Below are positions 10,588-22,854 of a stretch of DNA of 64,000 nt, piece after piece. The DNA comes from Mucidula mucida (Eukaryota; Basidiomycota; Agaricomycetes; Agaricales; Physalacriaceae). Made by a program: the position numbers and the translations under genes. Under the pieces are notes generated by a model. That model did not search any database. It was not told the origin of the DNA and worked only from the letters and a program-made list of their open reading frames with translations. Numbering within the stretch: the stretch's first letter is position 1; each line of letters starts with the position of its first letter. The stretch spans positions 310,001 through 374,000 of the forward strand of contig JADNYV010000014.1 of assembly GCA_015501055.1 (NCBI GenBank), written 5' to 3'.

Positions 10588-11646
10588 CTAAAAAATATGA
10601 GCTGCCGCTTCTCGACAAGAACACTGTTCAGAAACTACCGTTTGTTCTTCGTTTGTAAACTGAAGAGCCCATGAGTAGTCGTCATTCCCACTTGCATTAA
10701 CAGTTTCATGTCCGGGATTTATCTTGACGAAGCGCATCGCGCCACTATCGAAAAGGGCAATAAGCTCCTTCTTCTGCCCCACCTTCATCGTCGAAGGGTT
10801 CTGGTACGGTATCGACGGTGGCCATCCTACCAGCGTGACGCCGTACGAATCTACCAATCTGTCTGGATTCGTCCATTTCATCTCAGCGTGCTTTTTGCCG
10901 CTGACATTTCTGTGTTCACAGTCAGAATTAGTACAGAAATCTGAGACTCTAGACTTGCCTAAGAGAAGTGCGGACCTTGTCGTACAATTCCGACTTGAGC
11001 GCATGAGCAGGTGTGGTATGGCTGGATTCAACAGCCGCGGATGGTTCACCCGTGGCCTGCAGGTGCTTTACACACTGGACCTTGAAAGCCTTGGCTCCCG
11101 AATCACCGCCTGCGCGCAGGTTTCTCCAAAAGTCACGTCCCAGCCATGAACCACCCAGAAAGCCGTCCATCCCAGGATCAGTTGGATCTACTGCAAGCAT
11201 AAAGGAATGGACACCAGAGAGAGTTTGTAGATTCTCAAGAATACGCGATACATCACACAGCGTCGTCCGTACTGTACACTGTGAATGAACAGGTCACGCA
11301 TAAGAATGTCGCCACACACTGTATGCTTGTCGCTCTGCAGGAGAGACAATGCCGGGCCAGTCGGGCGCGGTCAGATTGGACTGGAAGATATACCTGCTAT
11401 GCCATTCCGCGACATAGAGCCGTGTCTGGGCAGGGGGAGATTGAGCCACCAAGAAAGGCAGATGGCACGGAGCGCAACCACCTCTTCCAAAGACAGACTT
11501 TCACGATCTGCAAACGCCTTCAAGTCGGACATGGAGCGGTCCATAAATGCATCCAAACGCTCGAGGAAAAGCCCATCCGCCGCCTTTCTCTTTTCCGCGT
11601 CAAATTCGAACATGAACGAAACTTTCAAGGCAACTTGACCAAACAA
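10588..11646 (-). CDS. Conserved hypothetical protein (agaricomycete), multi-exon
   Basis: I do not recognise a known domain. The first coding exon covers about 11646-11390; either MFGQVALKV at 11646 or MFEFDAEKRK at 11613 could start it. It holds a charged helical segment (LFLERLDAFMDRSMSDLKAF). Later exons near 11290-10990 contain VSRILENLQTLSGVHSFML and GGSWLGRDFWRNLRAGGDSG, and the last exon (to 10588) has KWTNPDRLVDSYGVTLVGWPP and FDSGAMRFVKI. Frame changes between these blocks need two or three introns whose borders I could not all fix. It is divergent from the TPR gene, with at most 80 bp between starts. Confidence 0.5.
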
Positions 11647-11693
11647 GTAGCATCACTGCTACATTATCATCTCCCCTCCAAATCCCGGCATCC

Positions 11694-12946
11694 ATGGGCC
11701 GCACCAAGGCAAAAAAGCTGGCGCGTGCGAGCAGAGTGGCAGAACAGTCTGATCCACCGAAAAAGACGCCTTCGATACCCGAGCTTTTGGAAAAAACCCA
11801 GGCGCTCATTATACAATGCGATTACCCTCTGGCTCACAAATTCGCTTCGCGGATATTGGAACTACAGCCAACAAATGCGGAAGCCAAGGAGATGCTCGGC
11901 GTAGCGCTACTTGAGATGGGCGAGCTGGATACCGCGAAACAGGCGTTTTTATCTCTGGTCGCGCAACCTTCACCTCCGCCCTCCGCGCATTTATATCTCG
12001 CACAACTGTGCGATGAGGATCCCAAGCTTGGATTACAGCATTATCAGGCTGCCATTGATATCTTGACGGGCCAGTTGAAGGGCAAGGATCGCGCCAAGGA
12101 CGACGCGGATGATGAGATGGAGATTAAAGCGAACATTGTGCGCGCGCTCGTTGGCCAGGTCGAGATATGGATGGACCCCTCGTATGATTTATGGTAAGAT
12201 TTTGCATTACATGTGCGTTGTATGTTCAAATCGAAGACTAGCTACGAACCGGATGCGGACAAGAACTGTGAACGTTTATTGGATCTCGCGCTGCAGACAG
12301 ATCCCGGGAATACGGAAGCCTTGCAATCGTTGGCCAACGTCCGGATGTCTCAGCAAAGACCGGATGATGCTAAAGAGTGCTTGGAAAAGGCATGGACTGT
12401 ATGGAAAGATTTTGATTTAGGTATGCAAACTCTTGTGTTTTGAGATTTTCAGCTGAGACTCTTTAGATGATCCTAGAGTGCCTCCGATAGAGACGCGACT
12501 GTCAATGGTGAAACTGTTTCTTGAACTAGAGCTTTATGCGCCTGCATTACTAGTATTGCATGGTGTCATGTCTTCTGACGATGAACAAGTCGAGGCATGG
12601 TATCTAGAGGGCTGGTGTCATTTTCTCATGGCTGAAAAGGCCAAGGAAAGTGGCGGCCGACTGGATGATATGTCTTGGGAAGAGCTCGCCACAGATTCTC
12701 GAGCGCGTCTCGAAAAGTGTCAAATGGTAGGTCTTTATTTCTCGTGCACCATCCTTTCTTATATCTTTATAGTTGCATCTTCGGGATGGTCATCCTGATA
12801 CGCCGTTGTTAGAGCATGTTATGGAGCTCATCAAGCAGTTGGAAGGGCTTGGTATACATACGGTTGAGGAGGCGGACGAGGATGATGAGGGTGAATGGGA
12901 AGACGAGAATAGTGCCGATGAAGATGGCGACGTTGACATGTCGTAG
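11694..12946 (+). CDS. TPR-repeat protein, ACL4-like ribosomal-protein L4 chaperone
   Basis: Tetratricopeptide-repeat protein with an acidic tail, the layout of yeast Acl4, which escorts newly made uL4 to the nucleus. Exons 11694-12193, 12242-12420, 12467-12726 and 12773-12946 read through without frame problems. The basic N-terminus (MGRTKAKKLARAS) may be a nuclear signal. TPR-type helices follow (YPLAHKFASRILELQPTNAE..., EMGELDTAKQAFLSLV, DPGNTEALQSLANVRMSQ, EAWYLEGWCHFLMAEKAK). The last ~35 residues are very acidic (EEADEDDEGEWEDENSADED), ending DGDVDMS. The TPR assignment is firm; the Acl4 orthology rests on size and on the acidic tail. Confidence 0.75.
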
Positions 12947-13123
12947 GTACGCATTCAAAAGTAGTCTAATGCAGTTAATTTTGGCGTGATGAACCTGGTC
13001 TGTATGAAACGTTCTGTACTGCGATTCAAACGGCGACTTCGCTCATTCGCAGAAAATCATCACGTGCCCTGTTTCATTTCTTTGGCGATTATCGTTTTGG
13101 TTAACTGTAAACTACGATGAGCC

Positions 13124-14954
13124 ATGTTGCGACTCGTTGCTCGTAGACCTCCCGCGCTTTCCTCTATATCCCGCCTCTCCCGCCCGCTGTCGTCGAGATT
13201 ACCCCCATCGCTGATTCAAGCGCAATCACATCGGCCTCACATACCACTGCTGGCGATAACCGCCGTTCACGGCTTTCATGCGACTAAACGGAATGAAGGA
13301 TTGCCCTTTTATTTCCTTGCGACCGTCTTCAAGGTGGCGTCTCTCTATGTCGTCGCTGTGTCGGTCACTGAGCTCGGCTAGTATAGGCCTCCACCGCCCT
13401 CGAGATAGCTCGCACTGCAGGACGCATCGTGCTCACTTTTGTACCAGTTATTCTCCTCAAAAACCACAAGAGCCGCAGGATACTCAAGCACGTCGAGCTC
13501 CAAGGGCACGAAGCTTCAGAGGCAAAGAAGAATGACATTCTCAAACGGATACGGAATCGCACCATCCTATTTCACATTCTCCTCATGATACCAGCCACGC
13601 TCTTCTGGGCGACCATCATAGCGAGCATGGAGCGCACTCCCCTCACTGGCAGGTATGTTGCACCCGTCTTGTTGTTCGATTTGTGCGCTTACCAATGCCG
13701 ATTGCATATTGTCTTTTTTAGATGGCGTCTGATTATTCTGTCTCCTGAGGAGGAAGACGACATTGCTGCTCAGCTTGCGGGTCCCGGCTGGTACAAGGCT
13801 GTGGGAGAGATCCTTGCCCAGGACGGCCCAGTGCGTTACATTCCTCCCAGTGACTGGCGCTACGATTGGGTTCGCAATACACTCCGCAAGCTAGAGTCTA
13901 CTATTCCTGTTCTCATACAAGAAAGGGAGCTTGTCCCAGATTGGACTGAACATGGGCCTCATGATCGACCATTGCCTCCTCCAGCAGAATATCCTCTTCG
14001 ACCCCGCCCTCGTGCTTCAGAGTATCTCAGACGTATGTGCGAGGCCATGTGCGAGAGGACAGTTCCTGTCGTGCCACATGCCGTCCGGGACCTCCCTACT
14101 CGCTTCTTGTTGTCGACAAGCCGGATTCTTCCAATGCCTTTTCATACGGCTTTGGCCCTGACGGCGGAGGAGGTATCGTCGTATATTCTGGTTTCATAGA
14201 TGAAATCTTGTCTCGCTCCGAGTGCGACAGCTACACGACACCAGAGAAAAGCTCTTCCTGGTGGTCTTATCTTCTTGGCGATCTTGTCATTCCCTCTCCA
14301 TCCACTGCTCGCCATCCAGTCCCTTCCCAAAAGCAGGACACGGAGCTTGCTATTTTATTGGCGCATGAACTTTCTCACTTGATCCTGACACACCATCTGG
14401 AGACGTTGTCGTCAGGGACCGTCATTATTCCTGGGACGCTCTCTATCCTCGCTGATGTCATGCGCGTTTTGATGTTCCCCGTCACAATGCTGTTTGGTCC
14501 CTTTGTGAATGATGCCTTAGCGCAGCTAGGGCGGGTAGGATCCGGAGAACTTGTCAAGGTCGGCGATTATTGTACCAGTGTCAGTCAAGAGATCGAAGCG
14601 GACGTGGTTTCAGCGAGGTAATTGAGCCCATTCACTTTCTTTTGATGTAGCATACTCATCCTGTCCCATAGGCTTTTAGCTCATGCCGGTTACGATGCGC
14701 GAGAGGCTGTGGACTTTTGGGAGGAGCGGTCGTGCTCTCCGACAGAGTGTTCGCATGCTGACTACGTCGATGGTGCGCAAACAAAAGCGGACTCCCTGGC
14801 TCGCCGGATAATGGGTTCAGGACATCCCATGAATGAGGTGCGGGTAGACCGCCTCAAGTCGGAACTTGTGCGATGGGAAACTGAACGACGTGCCGCTCTG
14901 GCTAAACAAGAGCGTGGTATTCAGAAAAGCAGTATACTGCTGGCCGCAGCATGA
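13124..14954 (+). CDS. OMA1: Mitochondrial inner-membrane metallopeptidase OMA1 (M48)
   Basis: M48 zinc metallopeptidase of the mitochondrial inner membrane that cleaves stress substrates. Exon 1 (13124-13333) encodes an Arg/Ser-rich presequence (MLRLVARRPPALSS...). A 53-nt intron leads to exon 2 at 13387, with a hydrophobic segment (IVLTFVPVILL) and, after ILFHILLMIPATLFWATII, a second membrane span. Further motifs are PPSDWRYDWVRNTL, PPYSLLVVDKPDSSNAFSYG, and the catalytic HELSH in LAILLAHELSHLILTHH. The distal glutamate is in QEIEADVVSARLLAHAGYD, split by the last intron. One base seems missing at about 14084-14089, between VVPHAV and PPYSLLVV. Everything after continues in the new frame to the stop, so I infer a sequencing deletion. 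Confidence 0.88.
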
Positions 14955-15190
14955 TTGTCGCATTTCATTTCGGGTGTCTAGCGTTGTCGGACTGGTTTGA
15001 CTCTTTTTTATCTTCTGCTTTCTGTATTGTTATCATCTTGTAGTAACTCAATCGGTATCTTACATGGCCCAGCACACACTCTCCTTACGCATATTTTTCT
15101 CTCCTCTCATCCGCTAGCATCTACGATAGATCAGATCTGTACTCTAATATGAGTCCCTGCTGCGCGAAACTAAATCAGACGCGATGAATA

Positions 15191-15694
15191 TCATGACGCG
15201 TCGAGGGCCGGCATCGCTTCCTGCTGAGGTGCCCAAGTCAAACCGACTCCTTGCAGCCTCCTCAGTTCGTTCTTCTCTGTCCCGCTAATCCGCTTTCTGT
15301 ATGCGCTCCCATAGAGCGCCCTGCATTCCGCATCCGTCCGGTACCGCAGAATATCGTAATGGCTCGCCTTTGTCATCTCCTCGTCGCGTGCCGTGTGATT
15401 TTTCCCTGCGATAGCGAGGTGCCCGCCTGCGTTTTCGAATGAGGCGAGCTTTGGGCGCAGACGCGCAGCCTCCTGGGAGCTCAGATAGACGGTTATATGC
15501 GATGCGGGTATGTGGGCTCCGTGAAGGAGGTAGCGGCGCGCGAGCGAGTCGATGCCTCGTGAGGCGCCGATGATGAAGTGGTGATGCTGTAAGATCGCGT
15601 TTTGGAGAAGGGGGATGTAGTGAGTGAGGAAGTGTGTGTCTTCAGGCTCTAATGGCCCGGAAATGAACGCGACTTTGGGCGAGAACATTGTCAT
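15191..15694 (-). CDS. Small conserved fungal protein, Rossmann/SLOG-like
   Basis: Single-exon frame of 167 residues starting MTMFSPKVAFISGPLEPED. The pattern of a beta-strand ending in SGP, a loop, HYIPLLQNAILQ, then FIIGASRGIDSLARRYLL and ITVYLSSQEAAR resembles nucleotide-binding Rossmann folds of the SLOG/DprA-like type common in fungal hypothetical proteins. The C-terminal part (TKASHYDILRYRTDAECRAL...) matches the usual tail of that group as far as I recall. No catalytic role can be assigned. It is convergent with OMA1. Confidence 0.6.
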   Translation of the reverse strand: MTMFSPKVAFISGPLEPEDTHFLTHYIPLLQNAILQHHHFIIGASRGIDSLARRYLLHGAHIPASHITVYLSSQEAARLRPKLASFENAGGHLAIAGKNHTARDEEMTKASHYDILRYRTDAECRALYGSAYRKRISGTEKNELRRLQGVGLTWAPQQEAMPALDAS

Positions 15695-15854
15695 GCAGTG
15701 TGGCGCTCTAATAAATATGGGAGCGAACGTTGGGGGAAAGAAATGTGTGCGGATTGTGGGTGTTCAGAGGAGCAATGAAACGCGAGAGTCATTCTTGAAA
15801 CGGCTCACAGTGACTCAGAACGTCGAGAATTTGATTCTCCCGATACGGTATTGA

Positions 15855-16316
15855 ACGCCAACGATGTGATAGATCAAAAATATGCGTGTAAAAAGATGCT
15901 CGACTTGCTACTCTGCTGGCAAATGTTACTTAATCGAGAACCTCGACCTTCCATTCAGAATGTTGCGAAGTGACAATGAAATGGGTTTCCAAGTGACAAT
16001 GAAATGGGTTTCCATCTCAATGAGTGGGAACAGATGAGAGCACGGAGACTTGAGACATCTGCCAGTAAAATTTATCCACGAGTCGCTTCAGCAAGTGCAG
16101 GTTGTAGCACGTTAAGGCCGGCACGCTTGAACATCCAAGCATATCAATCTCACGAATGGTGTACGCAGAATATGGAATAAAAGACCAGTTTTATTCAAGA
16201 TTGACGTTCTACCAAAGTCTACCGCTACAAAAATAAGAATAAGTGAAAATGCGTTGAATCATGGGTATCGTGGATGGAGGAAGCTCGAGAAAGTGAGAGA
16301 GGACGAGTATCAGCGA
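15855..16316. other. Intergenic region with a 23-bp perfect tandem duplication
   Basis: Upstream of the small Rossmann-like gene and downstream of the secreted-protein gene. It contains two adjacent perfect copies of AAGTGACAATGAAATGGGTTTCC at 15968-15990 and 15991-16013. Nothing else was recognised. Confidence 0.6.
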
Positions 16317-19289
16317 TCATTGCTGGGCTGCGCTGATACATTGAGTTTGTTGGTCCCCACAAGCAGCCACTGTGAGATCTCCCTGATTGCCTGAAGCGTT
16401 GGCAGCATTTGCACATTGGTTGTGTTGGACGTCACTGAAAGGATTGATAAGAACGAAACAGAACATGGAATAGAGAACGAAGTATTACCATGATCGAACA
16501 AGAGCATTCTGGAGGTTCTTGAAGGAAGCGTTACCTGCGACTTGGAACTCACCGCCGCCGATGTCAGTAACGACTGGTGCGGCGGCGCCGAGGGCACCAG
16601 CAAAGGCCTGGAGGTTACCGCCGGTTGATGCAGCAGCGGTGGTGGCAGCAGGAGCAGCAGCGGAAGAGGCCTGTAACGTGTGAATGAGTGGGAAAGAAAT
16701 GGTAAAGAGCTCAACATACAGCAGGAGTGGCAGAAGCAGCGGCAGTGGTGGCGGCTGCACCAGTACCTGCGTCCGCACCACTTCCAGTTCCAGCAACAGG
16801 GTTGCCTTGGTTGTCAATGGCAGTCACGTCGGCAAAGGCCTAAAAGGCAAGATTAGTAGCCATTCAAAGCAAAACACAGGGATGTACACACGGTGGTTAT
16901 TCCGAAGGCAGCGTTGAAGGCATCGGCTTGGCCACCAGTCTTGGCGGGAGCGTTGTTGACAGCAGCCTCGGCAGTTGCGCAAGTCGCTTTAGCGGTGGCA
17001 TCAGCACCACAGCTGTTCACGAGCGTATCACAGATGAATTGCGCGATGATACCAATAGCCTGCGCGGAGCCATGGTTGTAAGACTCTGTGATATGTTAAG
17101 AGACTTGTTCCAAGAAGAGCAAAAGCAGACGTACGGAGATCGACTGGTTGGAAGCTCGTCTCCTTGCGGTTGTCAAAGCCAGCAGCGAATTCGATCTGAG
17201 GGACCGAGCAAGAGCCAAAGTCTCCAACACCGCTTGTAGCACCAGTGTTTCCGCTGGTAGTCGCGTCACCCCCAGTCGCGGCATCCTGGTTTCCAGTAGT
17301 CGCGTCCCCAGCAGTCACAGCAGCGGCACTTGAGCCTGTACCAGCGATCACGTTTCCTTGGTCGTCAATGGCAGCGACAGCAGCAAAGTTCTAAGGAGTG
17401 ATGAGCTCAAGACAATGACAGAATTGTAGGCGCGCAAACATACCGTGGTGATACCGAAAGCAGCATTGAAGAGATCAGCTTGGCCACCGGTCTTCGCCGT
17501 CGCTCCTGTGACCGCGGCCTGTGCTGTTGCGCAAGTGGCTTTGGCAGCAGCATTGGCGCCACAACTGTTGGTGAGGGTGTCACAGATGAACTGGGCAATA
17601 ATTCCAATAGCCTGCGCGGATCCGTGGTTGAAGGAGGCTGAAACACCGTAAGTAATCGAACACATAAAAGAAACGCTCTGCGGTATTTACCTTTGTCGAC
17701 GGGCTGGAAGCTCGTTTCCTTGCGGTTGTCAAAGCCAGCGCCGAACTCAATCTGAGGAGTAGAGCAAGAACCAAAGTCACCGATACCAGCGCCAGTGATG
17801 GCATCTGCTGAACCAGTTCCGGTGACAAAGTTGCCTTGGTCGTCAACAGAGGGAACATCGGCGAACGACTAGCACAACACACAAGTTAGGACACTTTACA
17901 TGGCCAGAGGAAGAAGACATACCGTAGTAATGCCAAATGCAGCATTGAATGCATCGGCTTGACCTCCCGTCTTCGCGGCGGCATTGTTCACAGCAGACTG
18001 AGCGGTAGCACATGTAGCCTTGGCGTCGCATCGGCACCACAGCTGTTAGTGAGGGTATCGCAGATGAACTGAGCAATGATTCCAATAGCCTGTGCCGATC
18101 CGTGGTTGAAGGAAGCTACAACGTGAATCAGTAATGAGTTACAAGAAAGTATGTGTCGCTTACTCTTGTCGACGGGTTGGAAGGAGGTCTCCTTGCGGCC
18201 ATCGAATCCGGCGGCAAACTCGATTTGAGGAACTGAGCAAGAGCCAAAGTTTCCAATGTCCGTGGCGGTAGAAGAGGCAGCAGCACCAGTAGAAGACACG
18301 GTAGCGGAAGCTCCAACAGAGACAGTAACTGCATCGCTGGCTGTAGCGGTGGCTTCGGCAGCGCCAGTGACGGTGACAGTGACGACAGTCTAGATAAAAG
18401 GGATGAGCATATTGCGAGATATGAGAGAAGTCATTTAGCATACAGTGCAAGGCTGGAGAGCTAAAACCTCAGTAGCACTGGCAGATGGGGCAGCAGATGC
18501 AACATCCGAAGCTGAGGCAACTGCTGAAGCTGAAGAAACAACGGCAGAGGCAGAGGCAGCGTCACCTCCGGCACCGACAGCAGCGCTGAAAGATATCAAA
18601 AATCACGACGAGACAACGTATAGCGTGAAGAGCTTACCCGTTGGTGCCAAAGGGGAATGTGTTGGCTTGAGAACCCAGTGTAACCGATGCCTTAGTAGCG
18701 GGATCGAAGAAAATATCAGGGCCGTTAGCAGGATCCTGGGCTTGTACAAGTCCATTGAGCTGAGCGTTCTTGGGTGCTTTCTGGCAGAAAACCGAGTTAC
18801 GGGCGGTGGGAGGATTTGTCGTAAAGTCCTGGGAAGGCGAATGAGTACATGCGACAGATACTTCGGATCACGACTTTACCGGAGGAGTATTCTTCTCCAC
18901 CTGGCGATACTCAATCGCCAAGGCAATCATGTTCGCCTGGGTAGCAGCGTCGAACTGGGCGGCGGCATCTACGGCGCGTCTCAGCACGCGTCGTACAGGG
19001 CAACTTCAAAAAGCGTACCGATGATTTGATCAGCCATGTCCTGTTGTGTACATTCGCCTTGAGCAGCCAAGAGGGGGGTGATTGCAGCACCGGACAAGTT
19101 TCCGCAAACCTGACCAGGACACGCCGCCGAGAGCTTCTGGATGACAGCCGGATTCTCCTGACCGAAACGACGAGGGTGAAGCAAGATCGCCTTGTCGTCC
19201 CTCTCAAGCCACCTGATACGACCAAGGACCTGCTGCGAGGAGGCAAGCAGGCTTAACGCCACAAAACCAAATGATGTTTTGGAGACCAT
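16317..19289 (-). CDS. Secreted basidiomycete protein with three internal repeats (function unknown)
   Basis: Starts MVSKTSFGFVALSLLASS at 19289, a clear signal peptide. The N-terminal domain has SAACPGQVCGNLSGAA and a Cys pair, then IALAIEYRQVEKNTPP, DFTTNPPTARNSVFCQKAP and DIFFDPATKASVTLGSQ. An Ala/Ser/Thr-rich linker follows. Three repeats of about 110 residues come next, each with FGSCSxPQIEF, RKETSFQPVD, HGSAQAIGIIAQFICDTL, NSCGA, KATCATA and AKTGGQAD-FNAAFGITT. The C-terminal domain (NLQAFAGALGAAAPVV...CDVQHNQCANAAN...CISAAQQ) is shared by many agaricomycete secreted proteins. Introns fall at equivalent places in each repeat. One base appears missing near 18978-18986 and another near 18022-18028. 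Cell-wall or extracellular-matrix roles are guesses. Confidence 0.8.
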
Positions 19290-19498
19290 TTCGGAAGAAA
19301 GTCAAAGATGAATAAGGCTTCTAAGAAGAGGTTTTTTGAAGGGCAAGTTTGGCGGCTTGGAAAAGAGTGTGAAAGAACGGTAGGACACCTGGTCGAACAG
19401 AAGAACAAAGAAGGTGAAGGAACGGCCGTCAACGACACAAGAAAAAACCAGAACTGGAAGAAGCGTGGTGGGGAAGCTCAAAGGCAAGCGACCGGCAC

Positions 19499-19504
19499 TT
19501 TATA
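19499..19504 (-). promoter_or_regulatory. Candidate TATA box of the secreted repeat protein
   Basis: A TATAAA motif (within GTATAAAGT on the minus strand) lies about 210 bp upstream of the start codon of a gene that looks highly expressed. The intervening ~200 bp is CT-rich on the minus strand, as in many fungal 5' leaders. No transcript evidence is available. Confidence 0.4.
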
Positions 19505-19509
19505 CATCG

Positions 19510-20192
19510 CCCACGAGACCCTGGGAAGGGGTTGATGATGTTGCATGGAGACCCGTTACGCTTTCCAGAACAACATGCCGCCCACGCAGAATGAAAGTCG
19601 CGAGGTTTCTCCGTTCCGATTGGCTCAGGATTGGACGATCGTGAAGTCCGCCCTGGCGTTCATTAACAAACTCCGGACTCACTTTAGTAAAAAGTTTAGC
19701 AGATGTGAAAGTGTGGCGAGCAGACAACATCCATTGAGTCCTAGTGGTCTACAGCGCGCTCAGGACGAGGATACTAATAGCACTTCCCTGTAAAGCCAAA
19801 GGTCTCCATGGATGCAAGACCTCGGCCATACTCGATCCATGCTGAACCATGATGAAGGTCGTGCTTGGTTACGCAACACGCGAGCGGGTGTACCTGAAGA
19901 TACGTTTGTCATGATCAGGACCTTGAGCTCAGCGGACCGGGAATCGCTCGCTCAGAGTCAAAGGCTCCGGCTCGAATATGGCGTAGACTGAATTTGTGAA
20001 AGACTTAACGCTTCTTATCCTCTCTTCGTATTTGCTCTCATTTTCCTTTGGAGGAGATGTGGCCGTTGGCGGGTGATTCTGACCCGTAATTTAAACCTGG
20101 AATCCCTGCCCTCGAATTCTGAATTCCCGTGTGATTAAGTATGTGTATTATCAATGTTTGCTATTCTACTGTCTCCTAAGGGTATCCAGTCC
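19510..20192. other. Intergenic region upstream of the secreted-protein gene
   Basis: About 0.7 kb between the promoter of the secreted repeat protein and the 3' end of the MFS gene. Open frames here are short and match nothing I know. It may hold upstream regulatory DNA. Confidence 0.35.
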
Positions 20193-22355
20193 TCAAGGCT
20201 TGTTCGTGTATCGACTCCGCATCCTTATCGTCTTCCCATACTTCCAGAACAAGAATGGCCTGAACAGATGTTAAGATGGTTGAGCACTTGATGCGAGGAA
20301 ATGACATACGCAGGACATCCAATGACTATCGCTGCCACCGCTAAGATAGTATCTCCCTTCCCATATCCCAACGCATTATACATCGCAGGGGCGAATAGCG
20401 GGAATCCGAACCCTGCTAATGAGCGGAAACATGATACTGCTGCCAATGCTAGAGGCCAACGTCAGGTCATCTCGTTCACGGGCTCTGACGGAGAGAGTAC
20501 ACACCGGAAGCAGCAAAGAGCGTGAACGCATCCACAACGTACGTCTGCATGCTCTGGAAATTCAAGATCATTCCCGCGCCCACAAAAGCTAGTCCAACGT
20601 CGGTCACTGCCCAATGGACGCCCTTTTCCGCACACCAACCAGTGATAAGGAGTCCAGCAGGCAGAATTAGACACCCAGGAATCATGGAAGCTATGAAACA
20701 GAAAGCAAGTAAGTAACTCGTAGAATGTAAAGGATCCGTATAGACACTCACGGACGCGAAACTCGGGTTCCCCAATGCCTCCATTCTTATTCTTGAGAAT
20801 AACGTAGATTTTATCCATATAACGCGCGTTGAGCTGGGACGCGCAGGTAAGGCCAATACCCAACGCGAAGTAGTGTAGACCAGCGATACCCGTGCTATGG
20901 TGATATACTTCACGGAAGATAGTGGGGATCGTTGTTAAGTAGACTGAAATCGGAAAAGTAGATAAATAAGGGTGTACGATGACAGGAACTGGGGCTCACG
21001 ATAGAAAACACCATAGATGAATGCCATGTAGAGTCCAACAATTTGGATGATAGGCTCTCGCACAAATATGGCAAAAGGCCGGATGAGGGCTTTGGAGAAA
21101 ATATGCTGCCATCTGGATGAAGAGCTGATGAGCATGCACACCCTGCAGACATCACCGAAACTTACGTTCTAGGCTCAGACTTTTCGAACACTGTGTGCAC
21201 GTTCACATGAATGCCACCTTTTTCTGGATCGGAGGCTCTTGCTGCGCGTATCTGCGCGGCTTTGCGGTCCAAAAGAAGTGGCGCGTATGCTGGGAGTTGG
21301 AAATGAGCAAAAGAATACGAACGTGAAAGCAAAACGCGTACATTCACGGAGATAGAACAAGCCGAGTGCTTGCACTGCGATGTCAAAAATCGACGTAGAC
21401 CAGAACTGCGAGAGCAAATCAATGACCGTTCACCTCATCATAAGAAGAAATTGAACGTACCACCCATCTCCATGTCGTCCTCTGGCTAATCCACGCACCC
21501 GCCACGGGACCAAGTACCGGGCCCATGAGAGGTGCGAGGGAATATATAGCAATCGCCTTTCCTCTTTCCTCTGCGCGCCATACATCCGCCAGAACGCCAG
21601 CACCGACCGCTAGAGGCGTGCTGCCTCCCAGACCAGCAAGAAAACGGAAGACAATTAGTTGTACTTTGGACTGTGAAAATCCACAGGCAAGGTTCCATGC
21701 TGGAGAATGACACTAAGGCGTGGGACGACAACAAACCAAGAGATGAACGTACCGAAGAAAAATATGTTGGAAATCTGTATCACGCGCGACCGACCATATA
21801 TCTCGCTTAGCGGGCCTAGGAACTAAACCTGGCATCAGTCCTGGAACGCGTTTAGCTATCTAGAATACTGACCAAAGGACCAATCGCTGCAATACATCCG
21901 TCATCAGATTCACGCCACATGACCACGATTAGACTCACCATAAGCCAACACGAATACGCTTATCGTGAGTGCGATTTCAGTCTGGGACGTAATACCGAAA
22001 TCGCGCGCAACGATACTGCTTCCAGGTGCAATCATCGAAGAGGAAACAGGCGAAACAAAGGTGAAGAGTGAGACGATAAGTGTAGAGCGCCACCGCATCG
22101 CGTACGACCAACTACAGAATAAGTTTAGTGGTGAAAGCGTTGTGAATTGATCACGTACTTCTTAGGATTAGCGGGATCGTCTGGTCCATCGAAGTCAACG
22201 ATGATTTCTTCAACATCTGTCACTGACCCCGTCGCAGAGTTAGGTTGGGTCTTCTCGCCGTCATCAACCAATTCACTCGCTGGCTCTGGATGCTGTCGCT
22301 TTACTTCATCTTGGTCTTCGAATTTGGCAGCTGTCGGACTCGTTGGGGTCGACAT
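20193..22355 (-). CDS. MFS transporter, DHA1 drug:proton antiporter type
   Basis: Twelve-helix major facilitator of the fungal multidrug/polyamine DHA1 group in the plasma membrane. The hydrophilic N-terminus starts MSTPTSPTAAKFEDQDEVK at 22355 and ends DPANPKK before the first helix (RWRSTLIVSLFTFVSPVSSSMIAPG). The cytoplasmic loop motif A is visible near 21780-21830 as LGPLSEIYGRSRV. Later segments include DVWRAEERGKAIAIYSLAPLMGPVLGP, YMAFIYGVFY, YVVDAFTLFAASG and FRSLAGFGFPLFAPAMYNALGYGKG. The last exon ends FWKYGKTIRMRSRYTNKP at 20193. About ten short introns interrupt the gene. The substrate is unknown; Tpo/Flr1-like drug or polyamine export is the family norm. Confidence 0.8.
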
Positions 22356-22854
22356 TCGTCAGAGTCGTCAGATAAAGTGGGAGCGAGAAAGGCATGGTGC
22401 CACTCCTTATATATAGCATGCCTCTGAAGGAGGCGACAGCCAAAGTGAGTAACCCGGTCAGTATTTAAGTAAGCAGCGTCGACATAAATACCGATCGGAG
22501 TGCGGTCGGCGTCGGACCTTTGTATGCCACGTGCGGCCTCTGGCTCATCCAAACGCGGTGAACTTTGAAGCTGCAGTGTAGGTAACGATGATGAGGTGAG
22601 ATGAACACGATTGACAATACTGTTGCAGCACAGCTTAAAACTGGTGTGACTTGTTTTCGACAATGGCATGGTCTTAAAGACGAGCACTAGTCTTTTACGA
22701 CAGGCTGACTGCGCCGTGTTGACTAATAATCTTGCAGCCTTCCGTGCATCCAAAAGGCCTAAATTTGTAGCCTGGTCATCCTAAATCTCGACACAGAATA
22801 GTGAGAATAGTGCAATGAGCCGTGTTACAGTGTAGACCGAAACGATCATACCCA

